A stretch of DNA of 64,000 nucleotides from contig NC_080563.1 of assembly GCF_030253575.1 (NCBI RefSeq), forward strand, positions 14,403,001-14,467,000, read 5' to 3'. The DNA is from Rhododendron vialii (Eukaryota; Streptophyta; Magnoliopsida; Ericales; Ericaceae). The position numbers and the translations under genes were made by a program. Of this stretch, positions 48,501 to 58,441 are shown piece by piece. Positions within the stretch are counted from its first letter, which is position 1, and each line of letters opens with the position of its first letter. A model generated the notes under the pieces. The model saw nothing but the letters and a program-made list of their open reading frames with translations. It had not been told where the DNA came from and did no database searches.

Positions 48501-51500
48501 TTCAGAGGACTCTGGAGGAACGGGATAGTGAATTGATATAGGCCATTGATCATTGTAGAGGCAAGGGCTTTAGATCCTTCTTGTACAAATTAGTTCTGGC
48601 AGCTGGGATTTACCACCTCTGGTTGGAAAGGAATGCTCGAGTTTTTGGAGGGAAAGCTAGAGGAGCTGATGTTGTGATGGCTTGCATTGAAGATAATGTA
48701 AGACTTAGAGTCCGCAATTGGGAGCATTTTCCTAATTCTCTTGAAAATCAGCATCTCTGTTGTCGTTGGAACATTTCAAGTAGAGTTCTTGGGGTGTCAA
48801 ATGTGTAGCTTTTCAAGTAGAGTCCTTTGTAAAGGTTTTTGTATGTGGGATTAAATCCTCTTGTTGTTTTGGTGGTTGGTTATAAAATGCGCTAGTTACC
48901 AAAAAAAAAAAAAACCTAAACCCTTGGGTACCCTATGAAAGTGCCTAAAACCCTAAACCCTATAAAAGTGCCTAAACCACTAAAACCCTATAATAGGAAA
49001 GTGCACCCTAAAACCCTATAAAAGTGCCTAAACCCTAGGGTACCCTACGCTAGGGTAATCTACCCTACCCTAGCCCTAGGGCACCCTATCCTATAATAAA
49101 AAAAGTGCACCCTAAAATCTTATGAAAGTGCCTAAACCCTAGGGTACCCTACCCTACTCTAGAGTACCCTAAAATGGACTTGAGACCTTACAAAATTAAT
49201 AGGTGGACTTGTGGGCTTATGAAGTTTACATAATGGACCTAAGACTAATTTTCTATATTTTCTTTCCTCCTTTTCAAACTGAACAAGGATAACTATTTTC
49301 CGTTCGCTTTTCTTTCTTTTCTGTTTAAAACCAAACTCTCTTATTTTATTTCTTTCCAGGAGTCCCAACGTGTAAAGATAGATGACACAAGGCAAAGGAA
49401 ATGCATCTTTATGAAAAAGGGTGAGCGTGAACAAACCGTTACTGCGATCCACCCCATCCCAGTGTCTCCCAGGTTTGATGCCATAGCGATTTGGTGCAGC
49501 ATCGAGTCCTCTTTTAATCCAGCTGTGACTAGGAATGTCCTGGGGGATCACAAAACCTGATTCTTTCATCTTATCATCATCTCCTAGATCTGGTAGGAGA
49601 AGCTCAGAGTGCTTTTTCTGAAACATATGGGGAAAATTACAAATTTCAGGAAAAAGAGAACATGAAAATTACAATTTCAGCAACATTGGTTAACAAGAAA
49701 GTCGTTAGTACCTTCACCAAGTGTGCCATTGGATCACCCCACCTAAGTCTATCCTTCAACATACTGTCAAGTTCTGGATCATCTCTGTAATAGATTAGAT
49801 ACATAGACATTAGAAAGTACTTAAAAAAGAACATACATTATAGAGAAATAGCGAAAGTTATCAAATTATTAGCTTTTCAAAAAAAATAATTCAATTCTTA
49901 ACAAAAAAAAGAATGAATTCCCGTTGCTATGATTCATTGGTTTACCTTGTCCGTGCAAAGGGTTTGTCCTTCTCAAGTTCTAGTTCCAGTTGCCTCGTTT
50001 CAGCTTCCCGCTTTTGAGCCAAGCCCTTCCCCCACTCCAATTTTATCTCCTGATCAAGGCATTGTTTTAATTATAAAAATCACAAATACAAAGACGCATT
50101 TCCTAGCAATATTTCTTTTGGTTATTTGTTACAAATTGCAAGCGTTAAACGGAATGGCACAGGACCTTTAAGAATATTTATGCATCGGATAGCAATAGCT
50201 ATGTAATGATTCTAAGAGACAATTGCAGCTCCAGAGATTTACCAAACAGTACCCCACAGTTGCAGCATATAATAAGGTAGATGAAGGAAAACCAGCTATA
50301 GTAGACGTGGCTAATCCTAGTGGCTCCAACAACTAAAGTCCAGTTAGTTATTGGTATGCTCAGACAGCGACAAAATTATTTGTTTCAATCCAATTCCAAT
50401 ATTTTCATTTCAAGTTGCAAAGCATGTAGGACACAACCTGCTAATGAGGTCATCAACTTTATGCACATATTATCTGTCTGCTCATAGTCTCATCCCCCAA
50501 GCATTTAACATAATACTCAACAATCACGGAATAAGATAGACAACCCAAGGTAATTAGCAACCCAAAATCAAAATTTTCATCCATGTGAATGTGATAGACT
50601 GTGATATAATAAAATGATAGTGCGTTGATCCATAAATCTCTCGAGTATTTTCCTAGAGCTGCGATACTGTTACTTTATCCTCCATGATTATATGACCTAA
50701 AATCTCCATATTAAGGGTACATAAGGCTCAAGCTACAAATAGATCAGGAGTAATTTTTCCTAAGAATTAAGCACAATTACACTCATAAGAATCAGGAAAA
50801 GTGCACATTCGGAGGTCAGATATCTGAAATTTAAATGAAAATCTAATAGAACCAAGACTAGATGCTAGATAGAAGTACCATCTAGAAGAATCCAAACACG
50901 AAAAAGTAAGCACGCTACCTTAGGCTTTTCATCCTTTTTTGTTGCTTTCAGTAACTCGTCCTTTGATATGCGTTCTCCTGCAAAAGGATCGAGTGAGAAC
51001 AAGACAAAAGCAAGCATGAGTTGCCAAAGAAAGAATAACCAACTAAGGATGCTTTTTGCACCTGTTGCTCTGTCACGGTATACAGGTTCAGCACCTCGAC
51101 CACTTACAGAAGGATCCATATCTTTAAACCTACAGTAATATAAATAATTAGGTTAAAATAAGCTATTATCAACTGGAAATTATATCCTACAAGAAGATAA
51201 AAGAAAAATACAACAGGAAGAAAACGCACCACCTACACATTGGTGACTTCATTTTAAGAAAATAATGGCACAAAAATTTATTTTTCCATGCAGAAAAATA
51301 ATTTCCATTAGTGCAACAAGAAATTTAAAGAAAAATAAACTCAAAGTCTACTATCCAACACTGATTTGACTTTGGCTTAAAAACAAGGTCAAACAGAACA
51401 AGCACGGTTGGAAGAATCATCTCACAATATATTCTTTCTGCATCAGTAAATTTCTTAAGCTTCCAACACAAAACAACTAGTTAAGCATCGTTTGTTGACA

Positions 51501-52979
51501 ACGAAAGAGAAGGAGGCTTCTAGGAGGAGTTTAAGATGATTTGACACTGAGAGAAACATCACAATCAGAGAGAAGGAAAACCAGAAGTTAGCTACTTTTT
51601 TCGAGAAACGTTCAGTTAAGTGTCTTCGAAGCTATAGAGTTGTCCATCTGGAACAGCTCATTTCAATCACTAAACTAGTGATTCAAAGATAGGGTTTAGC
51701 CTTCGGAAATACAAACCATCGTCACCCAACTTCCAATCAACTTTGGCTTAAGCAGCAACATCCGCCCAACTAATCTCAACAATATTCCTTTCGTAGGTGT
51801 GTATGAATTATCTACACTGAACAAGTTCATGTAACATATGTACCCATTTCATTGACCAACACACATACCAAACATCAAGAGTGTGACAACCCCAAAGGGA
51901 AATGCAGAAACATTAACTTGAAAACAGAATCAGTTACCTCTTCCAATCATCTTTCTTTGTTCGAGCAATCTCTTCTTTGATATCTTGGCCTGTTACTAAA
52001 CCAGTTTTCGGTTGCTCTTTAAGGGAAACTGATTCTTTTCGGGTATTCCGCCCTGAAGATACAATTGAAGCATCAGCTCCATTTGACCGGCGATTTGACC
52101 GTGGCGGAGAGAGATCACCTGATGCGGGCCTATCCATCTCTGACTTTTGAGGACGAGGTCGGCGAGGGGGGGAAGAATCAAGATTTGGACGCTTCATTCC
52201 AGGTTCGGACGATGAAGTATAACGACGTTGTTTCCGCGGTGGCGACAGATCACTAACCTCCCTGCCAGACTTTGATGCTTGGGGATGGGGTTCTGGTGAA
52301 GGTGTGTCATTCCTCGCTCTCCTCTTACGCGGAGGAGAGATGTCAGCATCTTGATCATTCGGGTTCAAACGTTTAGGAACTGATCCGGAAGAATGTAGAG
52401 CTTCTGTTTCAGGTTCTGGCAATGGACTATGAAAACGTCTCCGTAACTGTCGCGGTGGTGACAAATCCGGATCCAGAGAAGGTGTGTCAGTCTGAACCCT
52501 ATGTCTACGAGGCGGAGATATATCCAAATTTTCCTCCTCTGAATTGAATTGGGTAGGAACATCAGAGACTGGAACCCAACCGCTACCATCTTCAGAAATG
52601 GCACCAAATGGGCGCCTCAACTTAAGCTGCTCTAGTCTCTTCATCCGTTTGACTTCGATATCTTCATCAACCATGGGCTTCTCTTCATCTACATCAGTCC
52701 TCAAAAGTCAATTAACCCAATCAAAGAAATTATTCACCAAGTGGAGAACTACATCAGAGATGAGACATATTTTGATCACTTACCCGCAGAATCATCTTCA
52801 TCTTCCTCAAGGTTTACAGGTTTTTGCCAAACAGGGTCTTCATCGACAACAACAACTCCCAATGCATCAGGTTTAGATTTCTTCTTTTTCTTCCTCTTTT
52901 TCTTCTCCTCTTCAACCTTATTCTCATATCTTTTCAGATATTCCTTGAGTGATGCAGACTTTGAAGTAGCAGCCGCCAT
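39597..52979 (-). CDS. BUD13: BUD13, RES-complex splicing factor, eight exons
   Basis: BUD13 is a subunit of the RES complex, which binds the activated spliceosome and helps splicing and nuclear retention of pre-mRNA. Exons, in gene order: 52784-52979, 51938-52688, 51062-51129, 50919-50977, 49946-50049, 49712-49784, 49437-49617, 39597-39682. All junctions are GT-AG and phases close to 1,518 nt, 505 residues. The N-terminus reads SLKEYLKRYE, a Lys-rich block and DEDPVWQKPV. Exon 2 carries EDIEVKRMKRLEQ, EDGSGWVPV and six D-x-S-P-P-R repeats, a low-complexity phospho-acceptor-like region. Exons 3-7 carry the conserved C-terminal domain (GRGAEPVYRD, GKGLAQKREAE, RWGDPMAHLVK, KESGFVIPQDIP, NRYGIKPGRHWDGVDRSNG). 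Exon 8 ends EREAYLWSVSDM, the invariant BUD13 C-terminus. Intron 7 is 9,754 bp and holds a long inverted repeat and a LINE. The start was chosen as the ATG before SLKEYL; an upstream in-frame non-ATG codon is ignored. Confidence 0.93.
39948..43137. repeat. Long inverted repeat (about 1.5-1.7-kb arms)
   Basis: Left arm 39948-41436 and right arm 41468-43137 are reverse complements over nearly their whole length, with small indels and roughly 10-20 percent divergence by eye. Outer ends are GGTTATGTTTGGTAGCAC and GTGCTACCAAACATAGCT. Inner ends are ACTAAATTTGGTTGGA and TCCAACCAAATTTAGT, about 31 bp apart. Matching internal landmarks include GTGCACTACTTCCATTT, CCATCGATTTCAAATGGCC, ATTGTCACTGAACGAGATGT and AAGCATACATGGTTGTTG. 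The arms contain a decayed open frame (right arm, 41605-41868: IPIVTERDVDFIEECGP) also visible in the left arm; I do not recognise the protein. A transcript through it, such as the BUD13 pre-mRNA, would fold into a very long hairpin. Confidence 0.85.
43574..45060 (+). pseudogene. LINE ORF1 (gag-like, DUF4283 and CCHC knuckle), broken
   Basis: Begins near ATGATGGCTTCGATTG at 43574 but drops frame several times. The recognisable DUF4283-type core is at about 44085-44342 (FKKWADYGLVNVLSNEKGFY, IVELGPWHFG). A GKPLYADEMT ... YAKICVEVDV stretch follows and ends in a truncated zinc knuckle (VKCGSCKVFGHSD, about 44640-44675). In intact plant LINEs this protein binds RNA and forms the RNP. At least two frameshifts are needed to read through. 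Confidence 0.7.
45155..48808 (+). pseudogene. LINE ORF2 (endonuclease and reverse transcriptase), broken
   Basis: Endonuclease: IVIGDFNVVRW and WFTWSNKHVGTSH with RLDRALVN (45452-45820), then SDHCPL one frame over (about 45820). Reverse transcriptase: GDKSPGPDGFNASFFQR (about 46510-46560), EYRPIACCNVIYK (about 46690), CAIKIDLMKAYDSVHWDF (about 46890), GLRQGGPISPFLF (about 47075) and the catalytic FADDLFLLAG (about 47215). A zf-RVT domain follows (RLCKWGMTINPRCVLC, about 48365), then the LYKLVLAAGIYHLW tail. No RNase H domain. Frameshifts or stops fall near 45,820, 46,570, 46,750, 47,420 and 48,540, so the enzyme is dead. Plant L1/RTE-type clade not assigned. Confidence 0.85.
48915..49170. repeat. 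Telomere-like minisatellite
   Basis: Degenerate units of CCTAAACCCT, CCCTATAAAAGTGCCTAAA and TAGGGTACCCTA repeat for about 250 bp. The CCCTAAA core equals the plant telomere repeat, but the longer units and interstitial location argue for a minisatellite. Confidence 0.7.
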
Positions 52980-53203
52980 TGTCTGTTCTCTCAATTACCT
53001 TCCTGATTCAATTGTGAATGCAGAGATTACTAGACATTCATCAGCAATCGCCCCCAACTTTGAAAGAAGGAAGAGCAGGCCTGATAATAATAGGGTTTAT
53101 TAGAGAGACCTTTTGAAAAAAATTCCTCTTCTTTTTTATATAAGTAATAAATTTATTGAACCCCCACATTAATACTGCCAACGAAATGCGCAAAAGATAA
53201 ACC
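52980..53203. promoter_or_regulatory. BUD13 upstream region
   Basis: Region 5' of the BUD13 start. No TATA box or recognised element; the plus-strand text AATAGGGTTTATTAG near 53088 reads AAACCCTA on the gene strand, a telo-box-like motif as seen upstream of UPF1. Confidence 0.3.
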
Positions 53204-54441
53204 AAAGTTGTCAATCTCATACCAGCAAGTGTACTATTTTCTCAACTAGGATGGTACGTACCGGTAACGGCGTCTATCTCAGTACCGTTCCGAGTTGACC
53301 GCAACATATATTTAATATATTTACAAGAAACCAAAAACCTTAAAGTAGAGAAGTAAATAAATTCTAACACTTTGATATGCCTTAACATTAGTCCTAATAA
53401 CAAATTAAGACAGTTAACATATTATAGACTCCAAATTTTGTAAAACTATCTTAAAATTCAAGCATTTTTAAAAGAAAAAATAAGCAATTTTTTCTACCGG
53501 CTGTGATTCCGGTACAAACCCGGAACCAACTGGTACACCTGCTATAGGACAGTATTTGGGGCAGTATGGAACACCTAGGTATGTGCAAGGACGGACCCAA
53601 TATGCGACACGTGGGATCACGTGCCCCCACGGCCCCACCCAAATCCTTTTCTTTCTTTTCTTTTTTTTTTTTGTATGTGTTATAGTAGCTCTTTATATCA
53701 GAGTACTGAAGGTTTCAAAGAAGAAGAATTGTTTGTCTGCTCTTCACACTGCCACGACCGGACTCCATAGCACCACCACATCCACCGCTACTCACCCACC
53801 CACCCACCTGGCCACCTCCTAAATATGTGCGTACCTAGCATATAAGTATATCCTTAAAAATTAGGACTATAACCTTATCCTTGATCCTTTGAGAGAACTA
53901 GGCCTTTTAATGTATTTTTGTAGCCTCGCTTGTAAAATGTTTACTTGATCATTAGTAAGGCTTTTCGTCTAACTAGGTAGGAGTATTTAATTTGTGTAAA
54001 AGACAAGAGAAATTGGAAAACGGATGTCCGGGCGCACCTCGACTAATTTTGGGGTGCTGAAGTTAATGACCGGGCAACCTCCAGTGACCCTAAGATTTGA
54101 AATGTTTCGCTTTCGTGGTATTCGAGCTTGCGAACTTGTGAGGGACGAGCCATTTAATTACTTTCTCATACACACTTGGCCAAATTTCTTTCACTCGGCC
54201 AAATTTCTTTGGGTTGAAATATCTTTTTGTTCGGGAAAAAACGTGGAAAACGTATATTCATTTAAGAAACTTTATGCAAACATATAGATTATAAACTTTT
54301 ATTCACTACTGAATATTTGGGCTTGAATCTTATGTTTGTTATTTTTTCCCTCAAGATTACAAAAAAATTGTGGCCCCAGTGTGTCAATTTTCTGGGTCCG
54401 CCACTAGGTATGTGTACCGGTACAGGACGGGATTGCAACAT
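53204..54441. repeat. GTACCGG-type dispersed repeat containing a nested element
   Basis: Opens with GTTGTCAATCTCATACC and closes with GTACCGGTACAGGACGGGATTGCAAC, inverted relatives of one another, with GGTACGTACCGG and GTACCG motifs inside. The family is also seen near 9747 and 13185-13336. Split by the element at 53586-54404. Confidence 0.45.
53586..54404. mobile_element. MULE-like element with 10-bp target duplication
   Basis: Ends CAAGGACGGACCCA and TGGGTCCGCCAC (inverted). Flanked by an exact direct repeat TAGGTATGTG at 53576-53585 and 54405-54414; a 9-10-bp duplication is typical of Mutator-like elements. The interior has a TTTTCTTTCTTTTC tract and a His/Pro-coding CCACCCACC run (about 53790-53815), but no transposase. 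Confidence 0.75.
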
Positions 54442-54609
54442 TGAGATAAACAGAGAGCTTTTCTTATGACTGTCACTAAAAAATTGAAAGCAGTGAGGAA
54501 CAATCAAGAACCAAAAGCCAAAGACAACCAAGGAACTCTTAGGTAACATGGGCAATAAGGATTTGCAAAATCCCTAACAAATACACGCACACTTATATAT
54601 GTGTGTATA

Positions 54610-54612
<3 letters not shown>

Positions 54613-54692
<80 letters not shown>
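54613..54692. repeat. Compound (AT)n(AG)n microsatellite
   Basis: (AT)n at 54613-54644 runs directly into (AG)n at 54645-54692. Confidence 0.95.
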
Positions 54693-54696
<4 letters not shown>

Positions 54697-54947
54697 TGGT
54701 GGTGCAGTGGTAGGATGCCGGTGGGTGCGGTGGTGGATGGAGGACGGGGTTCTCGTCTGTTGGCAGTTGCCGCGGGGTGAGAGAGAGGGGTTTTTAATGG
54801 GGTACGCGATTTGGGGTTCCCCTTCTGCAATCTGGGAATGCCGAGGTCCAAAGCATTAAACTCGCCTTCGGGAAGAACGAATCTACCAGCTTCAAAGCGC
54901 GAGTTATGAGTTGTTGTTCCTCTGATAAAAGAACTTTCTGGACTTTT

Positions 54948-55147
54948 AGGCTATCTTTGGAACCTAAGGAAAGGAAAATAAAGGAAAATAAAAATGAGAG
55001 GAAAATAGGAGGAAAAATTTACTATTCAATACATTTAAAATTCTTATTTTCTTCCCTCTTTCTCTTCAAACCAAACAATGGAAAGGAAATTTTTTTAATT
55101 TTCCTTTCTTTTCCTTTTCTTTCCTTTCCACAGGTTTCAAACAGAGC
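54948..55147. mobile_element. MITE-like foldback
   Basis: TTTGGAACCTAAGGAAAGG (left) mirrors CCTTTCCACAGGTTTCAAAC (right), with A-rich and T-rich subterminal arms. Short, non-coding. Confidence 0.55.
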
Positions 55148-55231
55148 TTTTTTTGGTTTTCCCGATTCATCCATCAATCGAAACAATTGGCGAGAGGGGT
55201 AATAATTTTTACTTTTACTTTTACTTTTTAT

Positions 55232-55440
55232 GGCCTTATTCGTTTGGTAATTTTGGGTATTTTAGTTTTGGTAGTGAGTGGTGAGAGATAAGATAGTGAG
55301 TGGAGAGAGAGGTAATAATTGGAAAGATAGGTAATGAGTGGAGAGAGATAGAGAGAGAAATAAAATTAATAATTGAAAAAATAGGATAATGATTGGAAAA
55401 CAAAATTAAAACAAAGTAAAATTTGAAAACGAACAAGGCC
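55232..55440. mobile_element. 209-bp MITE
   Basis: Exact-style ends GGCCTTATTCGTTT and AAACGAACAAGGCC. A 3-bp TAT repeat flanks both sides (55229-55231, 55441-55443), Harbinger/Tourist-like. Interior GAGAGATA-rich. Confidence 0.65.
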
Positions 55441-55447
55441 TATAACT

Positions 55448-55660
55448 TTTATCCAAATATTTCAAAAAATAATCATTTCCAAGCAAAAAAAAAAAAAAGA
55501 AGTCAAAAAGTTGGTTTTTCTTGGCTTAAAATTGGATATTTCCAAAAATATTTACCTATCCAAATATTTCAAAAAATAATCATTTCCAGCAAAAAAAAAA
55601 AAAAAGTCATAAAGTTGGTTTTTCTTGGCTTAAAATTGGATATTTCCAAAAATATTTAGG
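55448..55660. repeat. Two-copy tandem repeat, period about 109 bp
   Basis: The unit CCAAATATTTCAAAAAATAA ... TTGGTTTTTCTTGGCTTAAA ... TTCCAAAAATATTTA occurs twice with only a poly-A length change and one or two differences. Confidence 0.85.
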
Positions 55661-56782
55661 TAAGAGTAAAAAATATTTCCAAAAATATCTGATTACTCCC
55701 GTCGAGATAAATCAATAATTCACAAAAGTTTGACATAAAACTAACAAATGTAATTTTTTTCCAAATAAAGATAAGCTCTAAAAAGTGCTAAAAGTTAAGG
55801 AGATCAGCGTCTTAAGCCGAACAAATTGCATCTTCAAGGCCTGATTTTGCTTAAGATAAGTCCACCCCATCCCTTTCTCTCCCTCTATTCATCGATAAAT
55901 ATTTTAGTGTCTTGGGACACCCAACACTTTTATCCACACCACATATTTGTATAGGGTTCATACACTTAGTATTAGGCCTCAGAAAAAAGTGGTAGATAAG
56001 GGTGGCTAAAAGTGGTAGATAAGGGTGCTAGGCCACCGCGAATCACCAAATAAATTTTCCCATTCCCACCCGTCCTCCTGCCGCAGTCTAATATTTCTTT
56101 GTCTTTGATGAATTAATTTCTGTTGTTTGTAGTAATATTTTTTCTATTTTAGATTCATATAATGAAAGATGAATCGAAAATGAAAAAGATCCTTCGAAAA
56201 AATAACAATTGGAAGAAAAATTAATCCAATAATCATTTGTATGAGTATCCACCAATTTCACACTTACATTTGGTTGAGCTGCCCTAAAAATCTGTACCAT
56301 GGAGAAGGTGTTGAATACACAGCAAGAAGAGGTTCAATCCAATCCTCAGTTAGCATGCATATTCATGAGAATCAAATTTTCTTCAGTTAACCACCTTTGT
56401 ATTTTTTGTCTCGTTGTATTTTGTTCGTTGTTTTATTTGTAATTTTTTTCTGATTGATATAACTGGTATGATCGAAAAAAATTTCCTCAATTGCCACGCG
56501 TAAACTACAAAAAAAAAAAAAAGAGTCAAAAATACGATTAGACCTGCCTTCAGCTGAGACACAAGGCTAATTTTCTTTCCTCAGTTGCCCTTCGTGGCTC
56601 CTCTGCTTCCACACCATTAACACATTACTCATTTTCTTCTTGTTGGACAGAATCTGCACTTCGAAGCAAGCTGATCGAATCTATTTTAACTTCTCCTACT
56701 CATTCTTATCTGTTGCTATTGCCGCATTGGCAACGGCCTGAACAGCGTCTTCTGACAATGACGGCGCAGCCTTGTTGCTTGA
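55661..56782. other. Spacer without recognised genes
   Basis: AT-rich. On the minus strand, 56,705-56,780 continues an Ala-rich frame (EDAVQAVANAAIATD) past the stop of the neighbouring candidate gene; this may be an older part of that gene. Confidence 0.35.
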
Positions 56783-58441
56783 TCAAGTTATCGTAGCAGC
56801 CGGTGCAGAAATAACTAACTTTCCTACTGGTGGTCTGGTGGAACCATTAGGTGGCTTGGAGGATTCATCTAGATATGCTTTGTTCCCATTCTGATCAGAG
56901 CAAGGGACATATTGCTGGGTTTTGTTTTTTGTTTTTGTTTTTTTTTGTGTGGACAAAATGGTAATAACTTCATTGATAGAAAACAGAAATACACAAGATA
57001 ATCACTTAGAAATAGCATTGGCGCATAATCAAAAGACTAGAAAGCCACAGATAAACATGCAAGAATGCCAAAAAACCATCAGGTGTTCAAGTTTAAATGG
57101 GTTTGGTGTTCAAAGTTGATTTGAATAACAATGGACTGACCTTCGAATTATACAGATTATCACGAATAGGAAGAATGCTCATTGGAATACCCTTACGGCT
57201 CAATGTAGAGCCACCAATGATTACCTGATTAACAAGATGCATAGTTTGGCAAAGGGATTTATACGGCATATCGATAAACTAAGACTTAACTTGAAATTCA
57301 TCCCTTGATTACTTCAGATATCACAGGCATATCATTGCCAGAGTTTGAAAACACCAATACTTGCACAAGAGTCTCCACACTTGAGTACTAGAGTACAAGA
57401 CAGGAAATAGAAACTAAAATGACAATTCAATAGAGAGAACTTGGGCAAGCAACAAGCTTCAAATGTATCCACAAACCATACCTTCCCTGTGCTTATGACA
57501 CATTATCGTCGATGCTCGACGGGAGATTTAGAGATTCTCATGCACGCCAGTTCATGAGTTTGCAAGATCAGCATTCAGCATAAATTAAGTTTGCCCATGA
57601 AAATTATGCAAATCCACAATTACCTTTTGGTAAACCTCAAAACTTGATGGAACAGATTGTTGATGAACTCTTGTTCACAGAATCCAAACTAGTTAGTTAG
57701 ACAAGTTTCCCAGCACCAGCAGATGAGTTTATATATCCTAAGGTTGCACAATTCTTAATAGGTGATGTCTCTCCTCCCATCTCTCTCAATAACATCAACA
57801 AATATCAACATCTACCTATATCTAGGTACAAAAATTCACATAACTACTAAAGTAACATATTCTCAAGTAGTCAAGTGTCACAACCATCACCAAATGCAGA
57901 ACAATCAAAGCCAACCCCAACCTCCCAAAAAGAAAATACTATATTAACGTAATGGTCACCGACAGATAAAATCCAACTCAGATTCAAAAAACTCAATGGC
58001 ATCAAAAGACTATCTCTTAATGAAAATTTGATGAAAATTTGATGCATAAAGAAGTAAAATTTAGGATACCAGGCCAAGTGCATCTGCAGGAGAAACACAC
58101 ATCACAAGCACTGTAAAATTTTCAATCTGGGCCCCTGAATTCCGCGGCCCAATGTAGCCCAAGTAGTTGACAGAGGTGAAAAATTTTACAATGAAAACTG
58201 TGAACAGGAAACTAGCTTGGTCACACAATCGACAATTACATGGTGGTCTTCATCAAGCAGATGTGGAACGAAAGATGCAGAAATCAGGTGACCAAGAAAC
58301 TATGCACTGTATGAATTGAAGTAGCTTTGTAACCGTGTTGAAGACCAGTTCAACTTCTAGCGCTGATATTGGCATTCTTCGACGTCTGTAACCCCTTTCT
58401 TCAGCAGATAAGTTCTCCCTTGAATACGTTTGCTTCATATC
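56783..58441 (-). CDS. Unidentified multi-exon gene (candidate, 5' end unknown)
   Basis: Four or five exon-like blocks with good splice sites lie in order. Block a, 58334-58441: DMKQTYSRENLSAEERGYRR plus MPISALEVELVFNT, after TTGGCAG. Block b, 58070-58197: TSVNYLGYIGPRNSG plus ENFTVLVMCVSPADALGL, ending CTG|GTATCC. Block c, ending at about 57624: VHQQSVPSSFEVYQK|GTAATT. Block d, 57141-57224: IGGSTLSRKGIPMSILP plus RDNLYNSK, between ATCAG and GTCAGT. Block e, 56783-56914: QYVPCSDQNGNKAYLDES plus PPVGKLVISAPAATIT and a TGA. Blocks c, d and e join in phase 0. Block b needs an upstream exon ending in phase 1, which block a does not supply, so an exon is missing or decayed. I do not recognise the protein. 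It could be a real gene or the relic of one. Confidence 0.45.

Larger units (their letters stand above)
43294..48914 (+). mobile_element. Near full-length, decayed LINE
   Basis: A 5.6-kb non-LTR retrotransposon with GC-rich 5' UTR, ORF1, ORF2, about 90 bp 3' UTR and an A-run at 48901-48914. CTAAACCCT flanks it at 43285-43293 and 48916-48924, a likely target duplication that coincides with a telomere-like repeat unit. Both ORFs carry frameshifts and stops, so it is not autonomous. It lies in BUD13 intron 7 in opposite orientation to the gene. Confidence 0.85.
43211..49235. mobile_element. TIR-bounded repeat split by the LINE
   Basis: GGTTCACTATAGACATTTCA with CACAAGTCCACCTA (43211-43275) is mirrored at 49171-49235 (GTAAACTTCATAAGCCCAC on the minus strand). 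These look like roughly 65-bp terminal inverted repeats of one small element. Its interior includes telomere-like CTAAACCCT repeats, into which the LINE inserted. Target duplication not resolved. Confidence 0.5.

Noticed and set aside
43294..48914. Active LINE
   Set aside because: Both reading frames contain several frameshifts and stops.
48915..49170. True interstitial telomere
   Set aside because: Units are longer and degenerate, with CCCTATAAAAGTG spacers; better called a minisatellite.
49159..49436. Read-through of BUD13 exon 7 as the true C-terminus
   Set aside because: The continuation is not BUD13-like and enters repeat sequence, whereas the conserved terminus with an in-phase acceptor exists at 39597-39682.
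54504..54851. Minus-strand frame with a long Leu-Ser run
   Set aside because: The run is the translated (AG)n microsatellite and there is no ATG start.
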